This document shows, piece by piece, positions 25,216 through 33,633 of a stretch of 59,744 nt of DNA. The notes under the pieces are model-generated. The model ran no database searches. It was not told the DNA's origin and saw nothing but the letters and a program-made list of their open reading frames with translations. How positions within the stretch are numbered: position 1 is the first letter of the stretch; each line of letters starts with the position of its first letter. Made by a program: the position numbers and the translations under genes. The stretch is from Lachnospiraceae bacterium UBA7196 (GTDB taxonomy: Bacteria > Bacillota > Clostridia > Lachnospirales > Lachnospiraceae), in contig DKUU01000024.1 in the NCBI GenBank assembly GCA_002490835.1, forward strand, positions 1 to 59,744, read 5' to 3'.

Positions 25216-26082
25216 TTATTTGATACCGCTGATCGCTACCGATTCAATGATCACTCTCTGGAAGCAGAAGAACAGGATGATCGTCGGCAGCATGGCGATC
25301 ACGGAAGCCGCCATGATCAGCGCATAGTCGCTCTGTATGGAGTAGTAAGTATTGAAGGAACGGATCACGACCTGCAGCGTCCAGTTCGCTTCGCTTCGAA
25401 GGAAGATCGTGGGCGCCAGATAATCGTTCCAGATCGCCATAAACCACAGCGTGATCTGCGTACCCACCGCACCCTTCATCAGCGGGAAGAATATCTGCGC
25501 AAAGGTCCTGAAATAGCCGCAGCCGTCCAGCTTGGCCGCATCCATCAGGTCATTGGGGATGCTGGTCAGGTTCTGCCGCAGGAAGAACACCATGCTGATA
25601 TTGCCAAAGCAGGGCGGTATAATAAGCGGCAGCAGCGTATCCGTCCACTTAAATTTCGTAAACATCACATACTGCGGGATCATAATGACCGCAAACGGGA
25701 TCATGATCGTCGCCAAAAGTCCCATGAAGATCGCGCCCTTCGCCCGGAAATTCATCTTGGCAAACGCAAACGCCGCCAGCGAAGAGGTAAAGCCGCCGAT
25801 CAAAAGGACCGGTATCTCCACTTTCACGGTATTTAAGATACCGGAAATGAAATTACCCTTCTTCATGACCTCCGAATATTTTCCCCACACCCACGGATCG
25901 GGAATGACTCTCAACTGACCGGACAGATACTGGTTCTTGGTCATGAAAGAAGTCATCACCATATAGAAGAACGGGAAAACCATGGCCACCGCACCGAGTG
26001 CGAGTAAAATAAACACTACAATATTGATCGTCTTCTCTTTTTTTGATGTTATCCCGGAAGACACAAGATCTTTACTTTTCAT
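25216..26082 (-). CDS. Carbohydrate ABC transporter permease, MalG type
   Basis: 288 aa with six spans and the EAA-type loop (MDAAKLDGCGYFRTFAQIFF). Pairs with the MalF-type gene 12 nt upstream. Good GGAGG-type ribosome-binding site before the ATG. No ATPase is encoded nearby. Confidence 0.93.
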   Translation of the reverse strand: MKSKDLVSSGITSKKEKTINIVVFILLALGAVAMVFPFFYMVMTSFMTKNQYLSGQLRVIPDPWVWGKYSEVMKKGNFISGILNTVKVEIPVLLIGGFTSSLAAFAFAKMNFRAKGAIFMGLLATIMIPFAVIMIPQYVMFTKFKWTDTLLPLIIPPCFGNISMVFFLRQNLTSIPNDLMDAAKLDGCGYFRTFAQIFFPLMKGAVGTQITLWFMAIWNDYLAPTIFLRSEANWTLQVVIRSFNTYYSIQSDYALIMAASVIAMLPTIILFFCFQRVIIESVAISGIK

Positions 26083-26094
26083 CTCACACCCCTC

Positions 26095-27036
26095 CTAATC
26101 CATGGTCTTGACCCATTTATTCTGGCCGATAAAGTTGATCGCCGTAATGATAAAGATAATGATCGCCAGAATGACCGCTATGGCGCTTGCATACCCGAGC
26201 TGATAACTCTCGAATGCTTTCTGGTACAAATAGAACACGATCGTCGCCGCGCTGTACCCGATACCGCCATTTCCGGAAGGCGTCATCACCTGCACCTCTA
26301 CGAACACCTGAAAACCGCCGATGAGCGTGGTCACCAATATGTAGAAAGTTACCGGTGAAAGCAGCGGCACGGTAATGCTCTTAAATTTCTGCCATCCGCT
26401 GGCGCCGTCCACCATCGCCGCCTCGTAGTAGGAGCGGGGGATATTCTGCAGTCCGGCCAGATAGAGGATGATTGAAGTACCAAGTCCCTTCCACACCATG
26501 AATATGATCATGGACACCTTAATAAGCGTCTCATCGCCGAGCCAGTTCGGCCCGTGCAGGCCGGTCAGTGTCTTGATGATCGTATTCAAAAGACCGTAAT
26601 CATAGTTGTAGACCCATGCCCACAGGATCGACACGGACACGAGCGACGAAATAACCGGCACATAGTACATGGTGCGCAGCACCCTCACGCCGGGAATCTT
26701 ACGGTTCATGCCCATCGCGCACAGCAGTCCCAGTATCATGCCGATCGGGATGCCGAGCAGATAAATGATCGTTGTTACAAGCGTCTGCCAAAACTTTTTG
26801 TCGGCAAACAGCGTTATGTAATTTTTAAACCCGCAGAATCGGCTCATCATCCCCGCAAAACCCTTGGCGCCGTTCCACGTCGTCAGGCTGGTCAGCACAG
26901 CAAAAATAATGGGATACAGCATAAAAATAAGAAATCCCAGCGCCGGCGCAGCAACAAACAGAAGCCCCCATTTTTCTTCCCGTTTGGCCATAGCTGACAA
27001 TTTGATTTTTTGTTTTTTACCCTTACCGGAATCCAT
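26095..27036 (-). CDS. Sugar ABC transporter permease, MalF/UgpA type
   Basis: 313 aa. A basic N-terminus, six spans and an EAA loop (EAAMVDGASGWQKFKSITVP). It lies 79 nt after the solute-binding gene, separated by a strong hairpin that probably lowers its expression relative to the binding protein. Confidence 0.93.
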   Translation of the reverse strand: MDSGKGKKQKIKLSAMAKREEKWGLLFVAAPALGFLIFMLYPIIFAVLTSLTTWNGAKGFAGMMSRFCGFKNYITLFADKKFWQTLVTTIIYLLGIPIGMILGLLCAMGMNRKIPGVRVLRTMYYVPVISSLVSVSILWAWVYNYDYGLLNTIIKTLTGLHGPNWLGDETLIKVSMIIFMVWKGLGTSIILYLAGLQNIPRSYYEAAMVDGASGWQKFKSITVPLLSPVTFYILVTTLIGGFQVFVEVQVMTPSGNGGIGYSAATIVFYLYQKAFESYQLGYASAIAVILAIIIFIITAINFIGQNKWVKTMD

Positions 27037-27070
27037 ACCGTCACCTCTCTACCTTCTCAATTTGATAAAA

Positions 27071-27102
27071 TAGGTGCGGAAAACAAACCGTTTCCGCACC
27101 TA
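27071..27102 (-). terminator. Intercistronic hairpin between binding protein and permease genes
   Basis: TAGGTGCGGAAA and TTTCCGCACCTA form a 12-bp perfect stem with an 8-nt loop, followed by TTTTATC on the minus strand. In ABC operons such hairpins act as leaky terminators or mRNA 3'-end protectors, so that binding protein exceeds permease. Confidence 0.7.
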
Positions 27103-27115
27103 TTAATTTCTTCTT

Positions 27116-28624
27116 TTACTGGCCGGCTGCTGCCTTTAACTCATTTGCATTGTCGAGTGCCGCCTGCATTGCGGGCTGTACTTCCGCACAGTACTCCGCA
27201 GCCGTCTTCTCACCGGTCAATACGTACTCGTAACCGCCGCTCAAGAACTCCTGCCACCAGTCGCCGTTGTAGGTGTAGGTCGGCTCAACGAAAAGACCTT
27301 CGTACTTGTCGGTGCCTTCGATATAGTTGAAGATAACTTCTACATTATCACCATAAGGGATGGTGCCGTCCGCGATCCTGTCCTTGAAATCGCCCTTAGC
27401 ATAGCTCATGATGTTCGGGATCTGCAGGGATGCGCCCGTCGTCTCACCGGAAAGCACTCTCTGGCCCTCAAGGTCGGTGGAGAACAGGGTGATCAGCGCT
27501 GCTGCCGCTTCCGGATACTTCGTATCTGCGGAAACTGCAAAACCTACGGAACCGTTACGTGTCATGGATACTCCGGTAGAACCTGTCGGCCATCCGCAAA
27601 GACCCCACTCGTAAGGGAAGGTGTTCTTATCCATGAATGCACCCACATCCCAAGTACCGCATGCGTAGAAACCGATCTGGCCATCCAGCCATCTCTGGTA
27701 GCCGCCCAGAGCCGTATCCTGCTCAACGGTAGGCGTTACACCATACTTACAGGTCAGGTCTGCAAAATACTGGAACGCATCAATAAACTCTTTCTGACCG
27801 TCAATCACAACCTGCGTATAATCCTCGTTTAAGAAGTGACCGCCGTTGGTGTAGATGAATGCGTCGAGCGCCCACTGCAATGCGTTCGCGCAGCCCCACT
27901 GATCGATCTCGCCGTCGCCGTCCTTATCGATCGTCAGCTTTCCGCACACCTCAAGGAACTCTTCCCATGTATAGGGATTTGCCGGATCGGGATACTCTAA
28001 ACCCGCCTCGTCAAACAGGGTCTTGTTGTAAGCAAAAGCAAAGGTGGAAAGATCCTTCGGCAGGCAGTAGATCGGACCTGCGCCCGCCTGCTTTCCATCA
28101 TATCTGTAAGCGTCCGTGATCGCCGGCCACAGATCGTTGATGGTCGCTTCCGGCACATAATCATCTAACGGAAGGACATAGCCGTCGTCCACATTCGCCG
28201 CCACCGTATCAGGACCTACATAGAAGATATCGGGCATGTCGCCTGCCGCCTTGTAAGCGAGGATCTTCTGTCCGTACTCGTCAGCCGTGGTAACCTCGAA
28301 GGTAACCTTTGCGCCCGTAGACTCCATGAATTTATCGATCAGAGACTGATAAACCGCCTTCTCATGATCCTGCGCGTAGATGAAGACCGTGATATCGGCG
28401 TCACTGTACTCGCCCTCTACCGTAACACTGTCCGTCGCGGACTGGTCAACCGTGATCTGCGCGCCAACCTTTTCATTAGGATCTTCAGCCTCAGCCTCTG
28501 TACCGCTGTCAGCTACCGGTGCCGAATCGCCGGTCGAAGCATCCCCGCCGCTGTTTCCGCAGCCTGCGAGCGTGGAAGCGATCAGTGCCGATGCCAGCAA
28601 TACACTTACCAATTTCTTTTTCAT
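27116..28624 (-). CDS. Sugar-binding lipoprotein of an ABC transporter
   Basis: 502 aa. A lipoprotein signal peptide with lipobox LAGC (Cys22), then an acidic linker and a family 1 solute-binding fold (DMPDIFYVGPDTVAANVDDG ... GQIGFYACGTWDVGAF). The usual length is about 420-450; the extra length is mostly linker. First gene of an operon with two permeases, a YesL protein and a chemoreceptor. GH43 neighbours suggest arabino- or xylo-oligosaccharides as substrate (inference). Expression starts from the G10-containing promoter at 28758-28786. Confidence 0.93.
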   Translation of the reverse strand: MKKKLVSVLLASALIASTLAGCGNSGGDASTGDSAPVADSGTEAEAEDPNEKVGAQITVDQSATDSVTVEGEYSDADITVFIYAQDHEKAVYQSLIDKFMESTGAKVTFEVTTADEYGQKILAYKAAGDMPDIFYVGPDTVAANVDDGYVLPLDDYVPEATINDLWPAITDAYRYDGKQAGAGPIYCLPKDLSTFAFAYNKTLFDEAGLEYPDPANPYTWEEFLEVCGKLTIDKDGDGEIDQWGCANALQWALDAFIYTNGGHFLNEDYTQVVIDGQKEFIDAFQYFADLTCKYGVTPTVEQDTALGGYQRWLDGQIGFYACGTWDVGAFMDKNTFPYEWGLCGWPTGSTGVSMTRNGSVGFAVSADTKYPEAAAALITLFSTDLEGQRVLSGETTGASLQIPNIMSYAKGDFKDRIADGTIPYGDNVEVIFNYIEGTDKYEGLFVEPTYTYNGDWWQEFLSGGYEYVLTGEKTAAEYCAEVQPAMQAALDNANELKAAAGQ

Positions 28625-28757
28625 AGTAAACCTCCTTCAAAAATATTATAGTAATTTGTCGACTTACAGATTTTTTCAGAGTTTCCATACAAATTATTTA
28701 CTCCCCATTTGTGCATTATGTATAGATACCTCTGTTTTCATCTGTCCTGTTGTCAAC

Positions 28758-28786
28758 ATTTTACATTACCCCCCCCCCATTGTCAA
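28758..28786 (-). promoter_or_regulatory. Sigma-A promoter with a G10 tract in its spacer (putative phase-variable promoter)
   Basis: On the minus strand TTGACA (28786-28781), a spacer of exactly 17 bp made of AT, ten G and TAATG, then TAAAAT (28763-28758). The transcription start would be near 28751, giving a leader of about 125 nt before the lipoprotein ATG. Gain or loss of one G would move the two boxes to 16 or 18 bp apart and change promoter strength, as known for the poly-G promoter of neisserial porA. Confidence 0.8.
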
Positions 28787-28849
28787 TATATATTTTAATA
28801 TTTTTCAAAATATTTTTATTATTTTTAAACTTTCTAAAATAAAAGCAGC

Positions 28850-30358
28850 TTACAGGTACATAACTGCCCAGACGGTCTCATTGTTCGCGCCTACCGCCAT
28901 AAAGCATCTGACCACATTTCCGGCTTCGTCTGTCATATCCACAAGCACGCCGTCATAAGATACATCGCCAAGCGTCATGCTCATATAGCAGCTTCCTTCT
29001 TCGCAGGTATAGCTGCCGGCAAATTGCTCATTTCCTGAAACCTTACCGCCCTTTAAGGTCACAGCCGCCCCTTCATGGATGTCCGCGCCGATATCCAGTC
29101 CGTGACTAAGGATATACCAGTTCCCCGCTATCTCTTTCGCCGTGTAGCCCTCCGGCCGCAAGCTCTCTCCATTCGTCGCAAAAGGCGCGGCAACATACCA
29201 CCCTTCCCGATTCAGGAACATCTGATGTACCCTCGGCTCATGGTATTCCGAACCGTTGTCAAAGCGCTGGTGATGGACCAGATACCGCTTACCGTCCTCG
29301 TCGATCAGTGCCGAACAGTGCCCCGGCGCCATATAGGCCGTCTTTAAGCTCGGCAGACTGTAATTGCCCATCATCTTCACGCCCAGCCCCGAATGATCGG
29401 CCGTATAGTCGAAGGTGCTGCCCGAAGCGTCCAGATAAGGACCGGCCAGTTTCTCCGAACGGAAGCAGCGGATCTGGTAGCCGCCCTCTCTGGTCAGGCC
29501 GCCGTAAGAAACCAACAGATAGTAATAACCCGCCTCTTCATCATAAATTATGTAGGGACCCTCGCAGGAATTGTGCAGACCGCCGATCAGATACTGTCCG
29601 AAATAAGCGTCCGTATGCGTATCCTCATTGCTTTGCGGATGAATCGGATAGCCTGTCTGTTCGTCGATCTGCAGAAGCCAGATCCCGCCCGACCAGGAAC
29701 CGTACACCATCCACATCGTCCCGTCCTTATCATAGAAGATCGTGGGATCAATGCAGTTCGGGTAATTTAAGTGGTTATATTTCGCCGACTGCAGATAATC
29801 AGTCACATTGACATCTTCTCCCAGAATCTCCTTTAAGTTCGTCTGATCCGCCGTCATGGACGTGAATCCGGAATAAAGAAGGGTGTCCACATAGCTGTAA
29901 GGGCCCTTGATATCGTCCGCGACCGCAAAACAGATATTAGAAGTACACCAGTCATGACTGGTGGAAAAATACATCACCCATTTACCCATCGCCTTATTGT
30001 AGATCACATCCGGCGCCCACACCGCATAGCCGCCCTCGACATAGTTGCCGACATAGGCAAAGGCCTTCATCTCATCATCAAAAAGATTGTCAAACAGCGG
30101 ATTCTTCGCGTCCACGCCGCTGGCAAAGGATTTCCATGACTGCAGATCGCTGCTCTCTGCTGCCTCCATATGGGAGCCAAAGATATAATACTTCCCGCCG
30201 TCTTTCACGATAGAAGGATCGTGAACCGATACGCCAAGCGCCACATTTCCCTGCTCTATCTGTGAAGCTTCCTTCCCCTGAAGCTTTCCGCAGCCCGTCA
30301 GCGCCACCGAAAAAGCGGAGACTACGATCCCGCACAGCAACATATTTTTCCTATTCAT
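28850..30358 (-). CDS. GH43 family lipoprotein, endo-arabinanase-like
   Basis: 502 aa. Lipobox LTGC (Cys23) anchors it outside the membrane. The five-bladed propeller acid residues expected for GH43 are visible: VHDPSIV (base, Asp47), CIDPTIFYD (second Asp) and SCEGPYI (acid Glu). This set is typical of arabinan endo-1,5-alpha-L-arabinanases. The last 100 or so residues form the small beta-barrel often seen at the C-terminus of such enzymes. I chose ATG 30358 because GGAGG lies 5 nt upstream; 30379 is the longer alternative. Last gene of a three-gene operon that starts at 33393. Confidence 0.88.
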   Translation of the reverse strand: MNRKNMLLCGIVVSAFSVALTGCGKLQGKEASQIEQGNVALGVSVHDPSIVKDGGKYYIFGSHMEAAESSDLQSWKSFASGVDAKNPLFDNLFDDEMKAFAYVGNYVEGGYAVWAPDVIYNKAMGKWVMYFSTSHDWCTSNICFAVADDIKGPYSYVDTLLYSGFTSMTADQTNLKEILGEDVNVTDYLQSAKYNHLNYPNCIDPTIFYDKDGTMWMVYGSWSGGIWLLQIDEQTGYPIHPQSNEDTHTDAYFGQYLIGGLHNSCEGPYIIYDEEAGYYYLLVSYGGLTREGGYQIRCFRSEKLAGPYLDASGSTFDYTADHSGLGVKMMGNYSLPSLKTAYMAPGHCSALIDEDGKRYLVHHQRFDNGSEYHEPRVHQMFLNREGWYVAAPFATNGESLRPEGYTAKEIAGNWYILSHGLDIGADIHEGAAVTLKGGKVSGNEQFAGSYTCEEGSCYMSMTLGDVSYDGVLVDMTDEAGNVVRCFMAVGANNETVWAVMYL

Positions 30359-30406
30359 ACTCTCCTCCATTTTTTGCAAATACTTTTGAAATTTTTATTG
30401 GTATTT

Positions 30407-32419
30407 TTATTCAACTTCCATCCAAAAGCTTTCCCTGTCACCGCAAAAACCCGGCTCCTCCAGATAAGAATCGTACAGCTCCTGAATCTCTTCGCTCGTT
30501 TTGACATTATCATAGACGACCAGCGCGGAAACGGTTCCCTGATAAGATTTCTGGAAGGGATCGCCACCAAACATCACCTGACGGCAGGCCAGCATCGTCG
30601 GCACCTCCACCCGGTATCTGGCCTTCCTGCCATTGAAATAATAACAGACCGACTCGCTGAAGGCATCGTAGGTCACCGCGATAAAACACCATTGATGAAA
30701 CGCCGCCGCGCGGCAGAAGGTATCATGCCAGCCGTTGTTCATATCGGTGTCTTCACAGATGCGGTAGACACTCTGCCCATCGCTCAAGTAAGGCACCAGA
30801 GACGCAAATCCGTCCAGATAGCGCATATAGATCACACTCGTCCAATCATTTCCGGCCTCCGTCCTGATCCACATCGTCAGTGTATAGCTGTTTTCGGAGA
30901 ACAGGCTGCCCGGCAGACAGATGAGATTCTGTCCGGTCTCCCCGCCCGGAAAATGAACCCCGCCCCAGAGATCGCTGATCCCGGGAACAAGCTCTATGCC
31001 CTCCCCTTCGATCTCGCCTGTCATACTGCCATCCTCAGCTGACAGTCCGTCCAAAAAGCGAAACGCTATTCTGCGTTCCTTCTGTGAGGCCAGAGTTTTC
31101 GTGTAATCCAGATATTCCTCCAAAGGCATCATTTTGGAATAAAAACTCCCTGCCGCCGCATCGCAGCCGCAGCTGCTTAAGAAAACAACTTCCTCCTTAT
31201 CTGCAAGTCCCTGCGCCACCAGCAAAAGCTTTAGGTCCTTTCCCAGCCGGATGACCGTCTTAATGATCCGCCTGCCTTTGGGATTTAATAAGTTTTCTTT
31301 GAGATAAGTCTCTTCAAAATTAAGACTGTCCACCGGAAGGTTTCGCAGATAGCGGAAGCTGGAAAAATCCTCTCCGAAATGGATCAGCGCCAGTGAAAAG
31401 CCCAGATTCTTTAATCTGGTCATCGAATCGATCAGCTTTTCGATCCCGCGGGAAGAAACTGCCTTTTCCTCCAACGCCAGCTCGATTTCCTGCGGTTCTA
31501 CGCCATAGCGCGCCATCGTCTCCATGAGCCGCTGTCCCAGACCTTCATCCAGAAACAGTTGTCTGGACAACTGCACGCTGACCTTATCATGCAAACGGCC
31601 TTCCTGATGAAATTTCTGCAGATCCCGACACACCACTTCAAACACATACAGATCGATCTCTTTGCAGAAATTCTTGCGCTCGAACAGCGGTCTGAAATCC
31701 TTTGTCTCCCAGACCGTTTTTTCATCCCTTAACCAGAACACACGCGCCTGCGCCTGTTCGATCTTGGAACTGATCATATGGAACACAGGCTGATAGCGCA
31801 CCACAAACTCTCCCGCCCTGAGCGCCTGCTGCGCATGTTCCTCCATCTCCTTTTCCAGAAGAAATTTTTCTTCCAGATCATTGTAGAACATATAGCAGCT
31901 CTTTCCGTTTTGCTTGGCCTCGTACATCGCCGCGTCGCTCTGGTTTAAAAGCTGCTCCAGCTTCGTGTCATACGGCGCATTCCACACCACGCCGATACTC
32001 ATGGAAACGACCGTAAAAAAGTCTCTGTCCGTTCCCTGCTTGCGCATCTGCGTCAAAATCTGTCCTGCCGCGCCGGCTAACTCCTCTCTCGACTTTTCCC
32101 CAAAAAGCATCAGCACAAATTCGTCGCCGCCAAGGCGTACCGCCACTGCCTCAGGCACACATTCTTCCAGCAGTCTGCCCGTCGCGATCAAAAGCTCGTC
32201 GCCCGCCTTATGCCCGTACACATCATTGACGGTCTTAAAATTATCCAGATCGAGAAACATAAAATGGATGCTGTCCTTCCCTGACAGTTCATCATATTTC
32301 TCATAGAGACCTTTCCGGCTGTATAACCCCGTTAAATAGTCATAGATACTGTTTTCCATGTTCCCCCGCCATATGCTTTGCTGCATCTGCTTCCCACAAG
32401 GTTCCTGTGTATTCCCCAT
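30407..32419 (-). CDS. GGDEF protein with degenerate EAL and C-terminal LamG-like domain
   Basis: 670 aa with no signal peptide or membrane span. The GGDEF domain has an intact active site (LGGDEF, 97-101) but no RxxD inhibitory site (CVPE at that place). The EAL domain is degenerate: the EAL triad position reads AQA (about 223-227), and DDFG and VAEG-type motifs are replaced (IHFGEDFSS, VAQGLAD). The last 200 residues (LPGSLFSENSYTLTMWIRTE ... KARYRVEVPTML) look like a concanavalin/LamG-type sugar-binding sandwich. It is likely a diguanylate cyclase controlled by binding to GTP/c-di-GMP and a carbohydrate. No good ribosome-binding site precedes 32419; ATG 32359 is an alternative. Sits between two GH43 genes. 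Confidence 0.83.
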   Translation of the reverse strand: MGNTQEPCGKQMQQSIWRGNMENSIYDYLTGLYSRKGLYEKYDELSGKDSIHFMFLDLDNFKTVNDVYGHKAGDELLIATGRLLEECVPEAVAVRLGGDEFVLMLFGEKSREELAGAAGQILTQMRKQGTDRDFFTVVSMSIGVVWNAPYDTKLEQLLNQSDAAMYEAKQNGKSCYMFYNDLEEKFLLEKEMEEHAQQALRAGEFVVRYQPVFHMISSKIEQAQARVFWLRDEKTVWETKDFRPLFERKNFCKEIDLYVFEVVCRDLQKFHQEGRLHDKVSVQLSRQLFLDEGLGQRLMETMARYGVEPQEIELALEEKAVSSRGIEKLIDSMTRLKNLGFSLALIHFGEDFSSFRYLRNLPVDSLNFEETYLKENLLNPKGRRIIKTVIRLGKDLKLLLVAQGLADKEEVVFLSSCGCDAAAGSFYSKMMPLEEYLDYTKTLASQKERRIAFRFLDGLSAEDGSMTGEIEGEGIELVPGISDLWGGVHFPGGETGQNLICLPGSLFSENSYTLTMWIRTEAGNDWTSVIYMRYLDGFASLVPYLSDGQSVYRICEDTDMNNGWHDTFCRAAAFHQWCFIAVTYDAFSESVCYYFNGRKARYRVEVPTMLACRQVMFGGDPFQKSYQGTVSALVVYDNVKTSEEIQELYDSYLEEPGFCGDRESFWMEVE

Positions 32420-32430
32420 AAATCAGTATG

Positions 32431-33393
32431 TCAATCGTTAAACCGAAATACCGGCCTGCCCGCCTCGTCCCACCTGATCTTCATGAGCATCGTGTGGCGG
32501 TTCGGGTTATATAACGGATCGCCGACGATCTCTGTTTCCGTCCTTGCGTGAAAGACCATAATATCATTGCCCGCCTCGTCCACAGTGAAGCTGTTGTGCC
32601 CCGGCCCGTAGATGCCCAGCGTCTCATCCGACTGAAGCACCGGATAGCGCTCCTTTTTCCATGATAAGGGGTCCAGTAGATCCGCGTTTTCATCCGCCGT
32701 CATCATCCCCATACAATAGGCAATGCCTGTTTCCGATGCGGAATACGTGATAAATATCCTGCCGCCGCGCTTGATCACAGCCGGGCCTTCATTCACCCAG
32801 AAACCGACGCGCTCCCAGTCATAGTCAGGCGTCGTCAAAAGTACCTGCTGGGTCTTTAGCTGATAAGGCGTCTCCATTTCCGCGATATACAGATTGGAAA
32901 TCTGCCTGCCCACGCTCGTCTTCTCCGCCCACACATAATAGCGCCTGCCCTGACTCTCAAATACCGTTCCATCCAGAGAAAAAGCACGGAAAGAGAACTC
33001 GTCCTCCGGCAGACAGCCCATCTTCCCTTTTTCCACCCACTTGCCCGTGATCGGATCTTCGTCCTTACACTCCAGCACATACGGCCTGATGTTCCAGATA
33101 TTCTCTTTTTCTCCCGCCGCAAAGTAGAGATACCATGCCCCGTCCAGATAGTGAAGCTCCGGCGCCCACACGTGATAACTCATGATGCCCGTCTCATGCT
33201 TATGCCAGACTTCCGTCTCCTGCGCCGCCGCAAGTCCCGCCAGCGTATCCGACCTGCGCAGTACGATCCTGTCGTACTCCGGCACGGAAGCCGTAAAATA
33301 GTATGTACCGTCCGTGTGTCTGTAAATGTAAGGATCAGCTCTCTGCAAGATCCATGGTTTGTTATAAGACACACTTTTTTCCTCTCTGCTCAT
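32431..33393 (-). CDS. Cytoplasmic GH43 family glycosidase, arabinofuranosidase-like
   Basis: 320 aa without signal peptide. The catalytic residues of GH43 are visible: RADPYIYRH (base Asp), SLDGTVFE (pKa-tuning Asp) and NEGPAVIKR (acid Glu). Intracellular GH43 enzymes of this size remove arabinose or xylose from imported oligosaccharides. First gene of the operon that also holds the GGDEF protein and the secreted GH43. GGAGG lies 12 nt before the ATG, which is longer than usual. Confidence 0.9.
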   Translation of the reverse strand: MSREEKSVSYNKPWILQRADPYIYRHTDGTYYFTASVPEYDRIVLRRSDTLAGLAAAQETEVWHKHETGIMSYHVWAPELHYLDGAWYLYFAAGEKENIWNIRPYVLECKDEDPITGKWVEKGKMGCLPEDEFSFRAFSLDGTVFESQGRRYYVWAEKTSVGRQISNLYIAEMETPYQLKTQQVLLTTPDYDWERVGFWVNEGPAVIKRGGRIFITYSASETGIAYCMGMMTADENADLLDPLSWKKERYPVLQSDETLGIYGPGHNSFTVDEAGNDIMVFHARTETEIVGDPLYNPNRHTMLMKIRWDEAGRPVFRFND

Positions 33394-33447
33394 CGTGCTG
33401 TCGCACCTCCTTTTTCCAATTACCTAAAATATTATACTTTTTTCTAA

Positions 33448-33476
33448 ATTATATGGGATTTTTTGCAAAAACGCAA
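33448..33476 (-). promoter_or_regulatory. Promoter of the GH43-GGDEF-GH43 operon
   Basis: On the minus strand TTGCGT (33476-33471), 17-bp spacer, TATAAT (33453-33448). A second TATAAT lies at 33436-33431. Confidence 0.6.
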
Positions 33477-33519
33477 CTGATTTTTTACTTTTATTATAAA
33501 TTTTCACTATAATATAAAA

Positions 33520-33555
33520 GGAAACCAGACAGGTGTTTCGTCCTGTCCGGTTTCC
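33520..33555 (-). terminator. Terminator after the XRE-receiver gene
   Basis: Two 14-nt arms (GGAAACC-GACAGG type) with one mismatch and an 8-nt loop; TTTTAT follows on the minus strand and five T on the plus strand, so it could work both ways. Confidence 0.75.
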
Positions 33556-33633
33556 TTTTTCAGGGATACGTTCCCCTTTAAGCTATCTTTTCCCGTTCGA
33601 TTTCTTCTCTTCGCCGCGCGAAAGCTCTCCGCC

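Noticed and set aside
28751..28756. Second TTGACA just after the G10 promoter
   Set aside because: No -10 box at 16-18 bp; the nearest TATCTA is 21 bp away.
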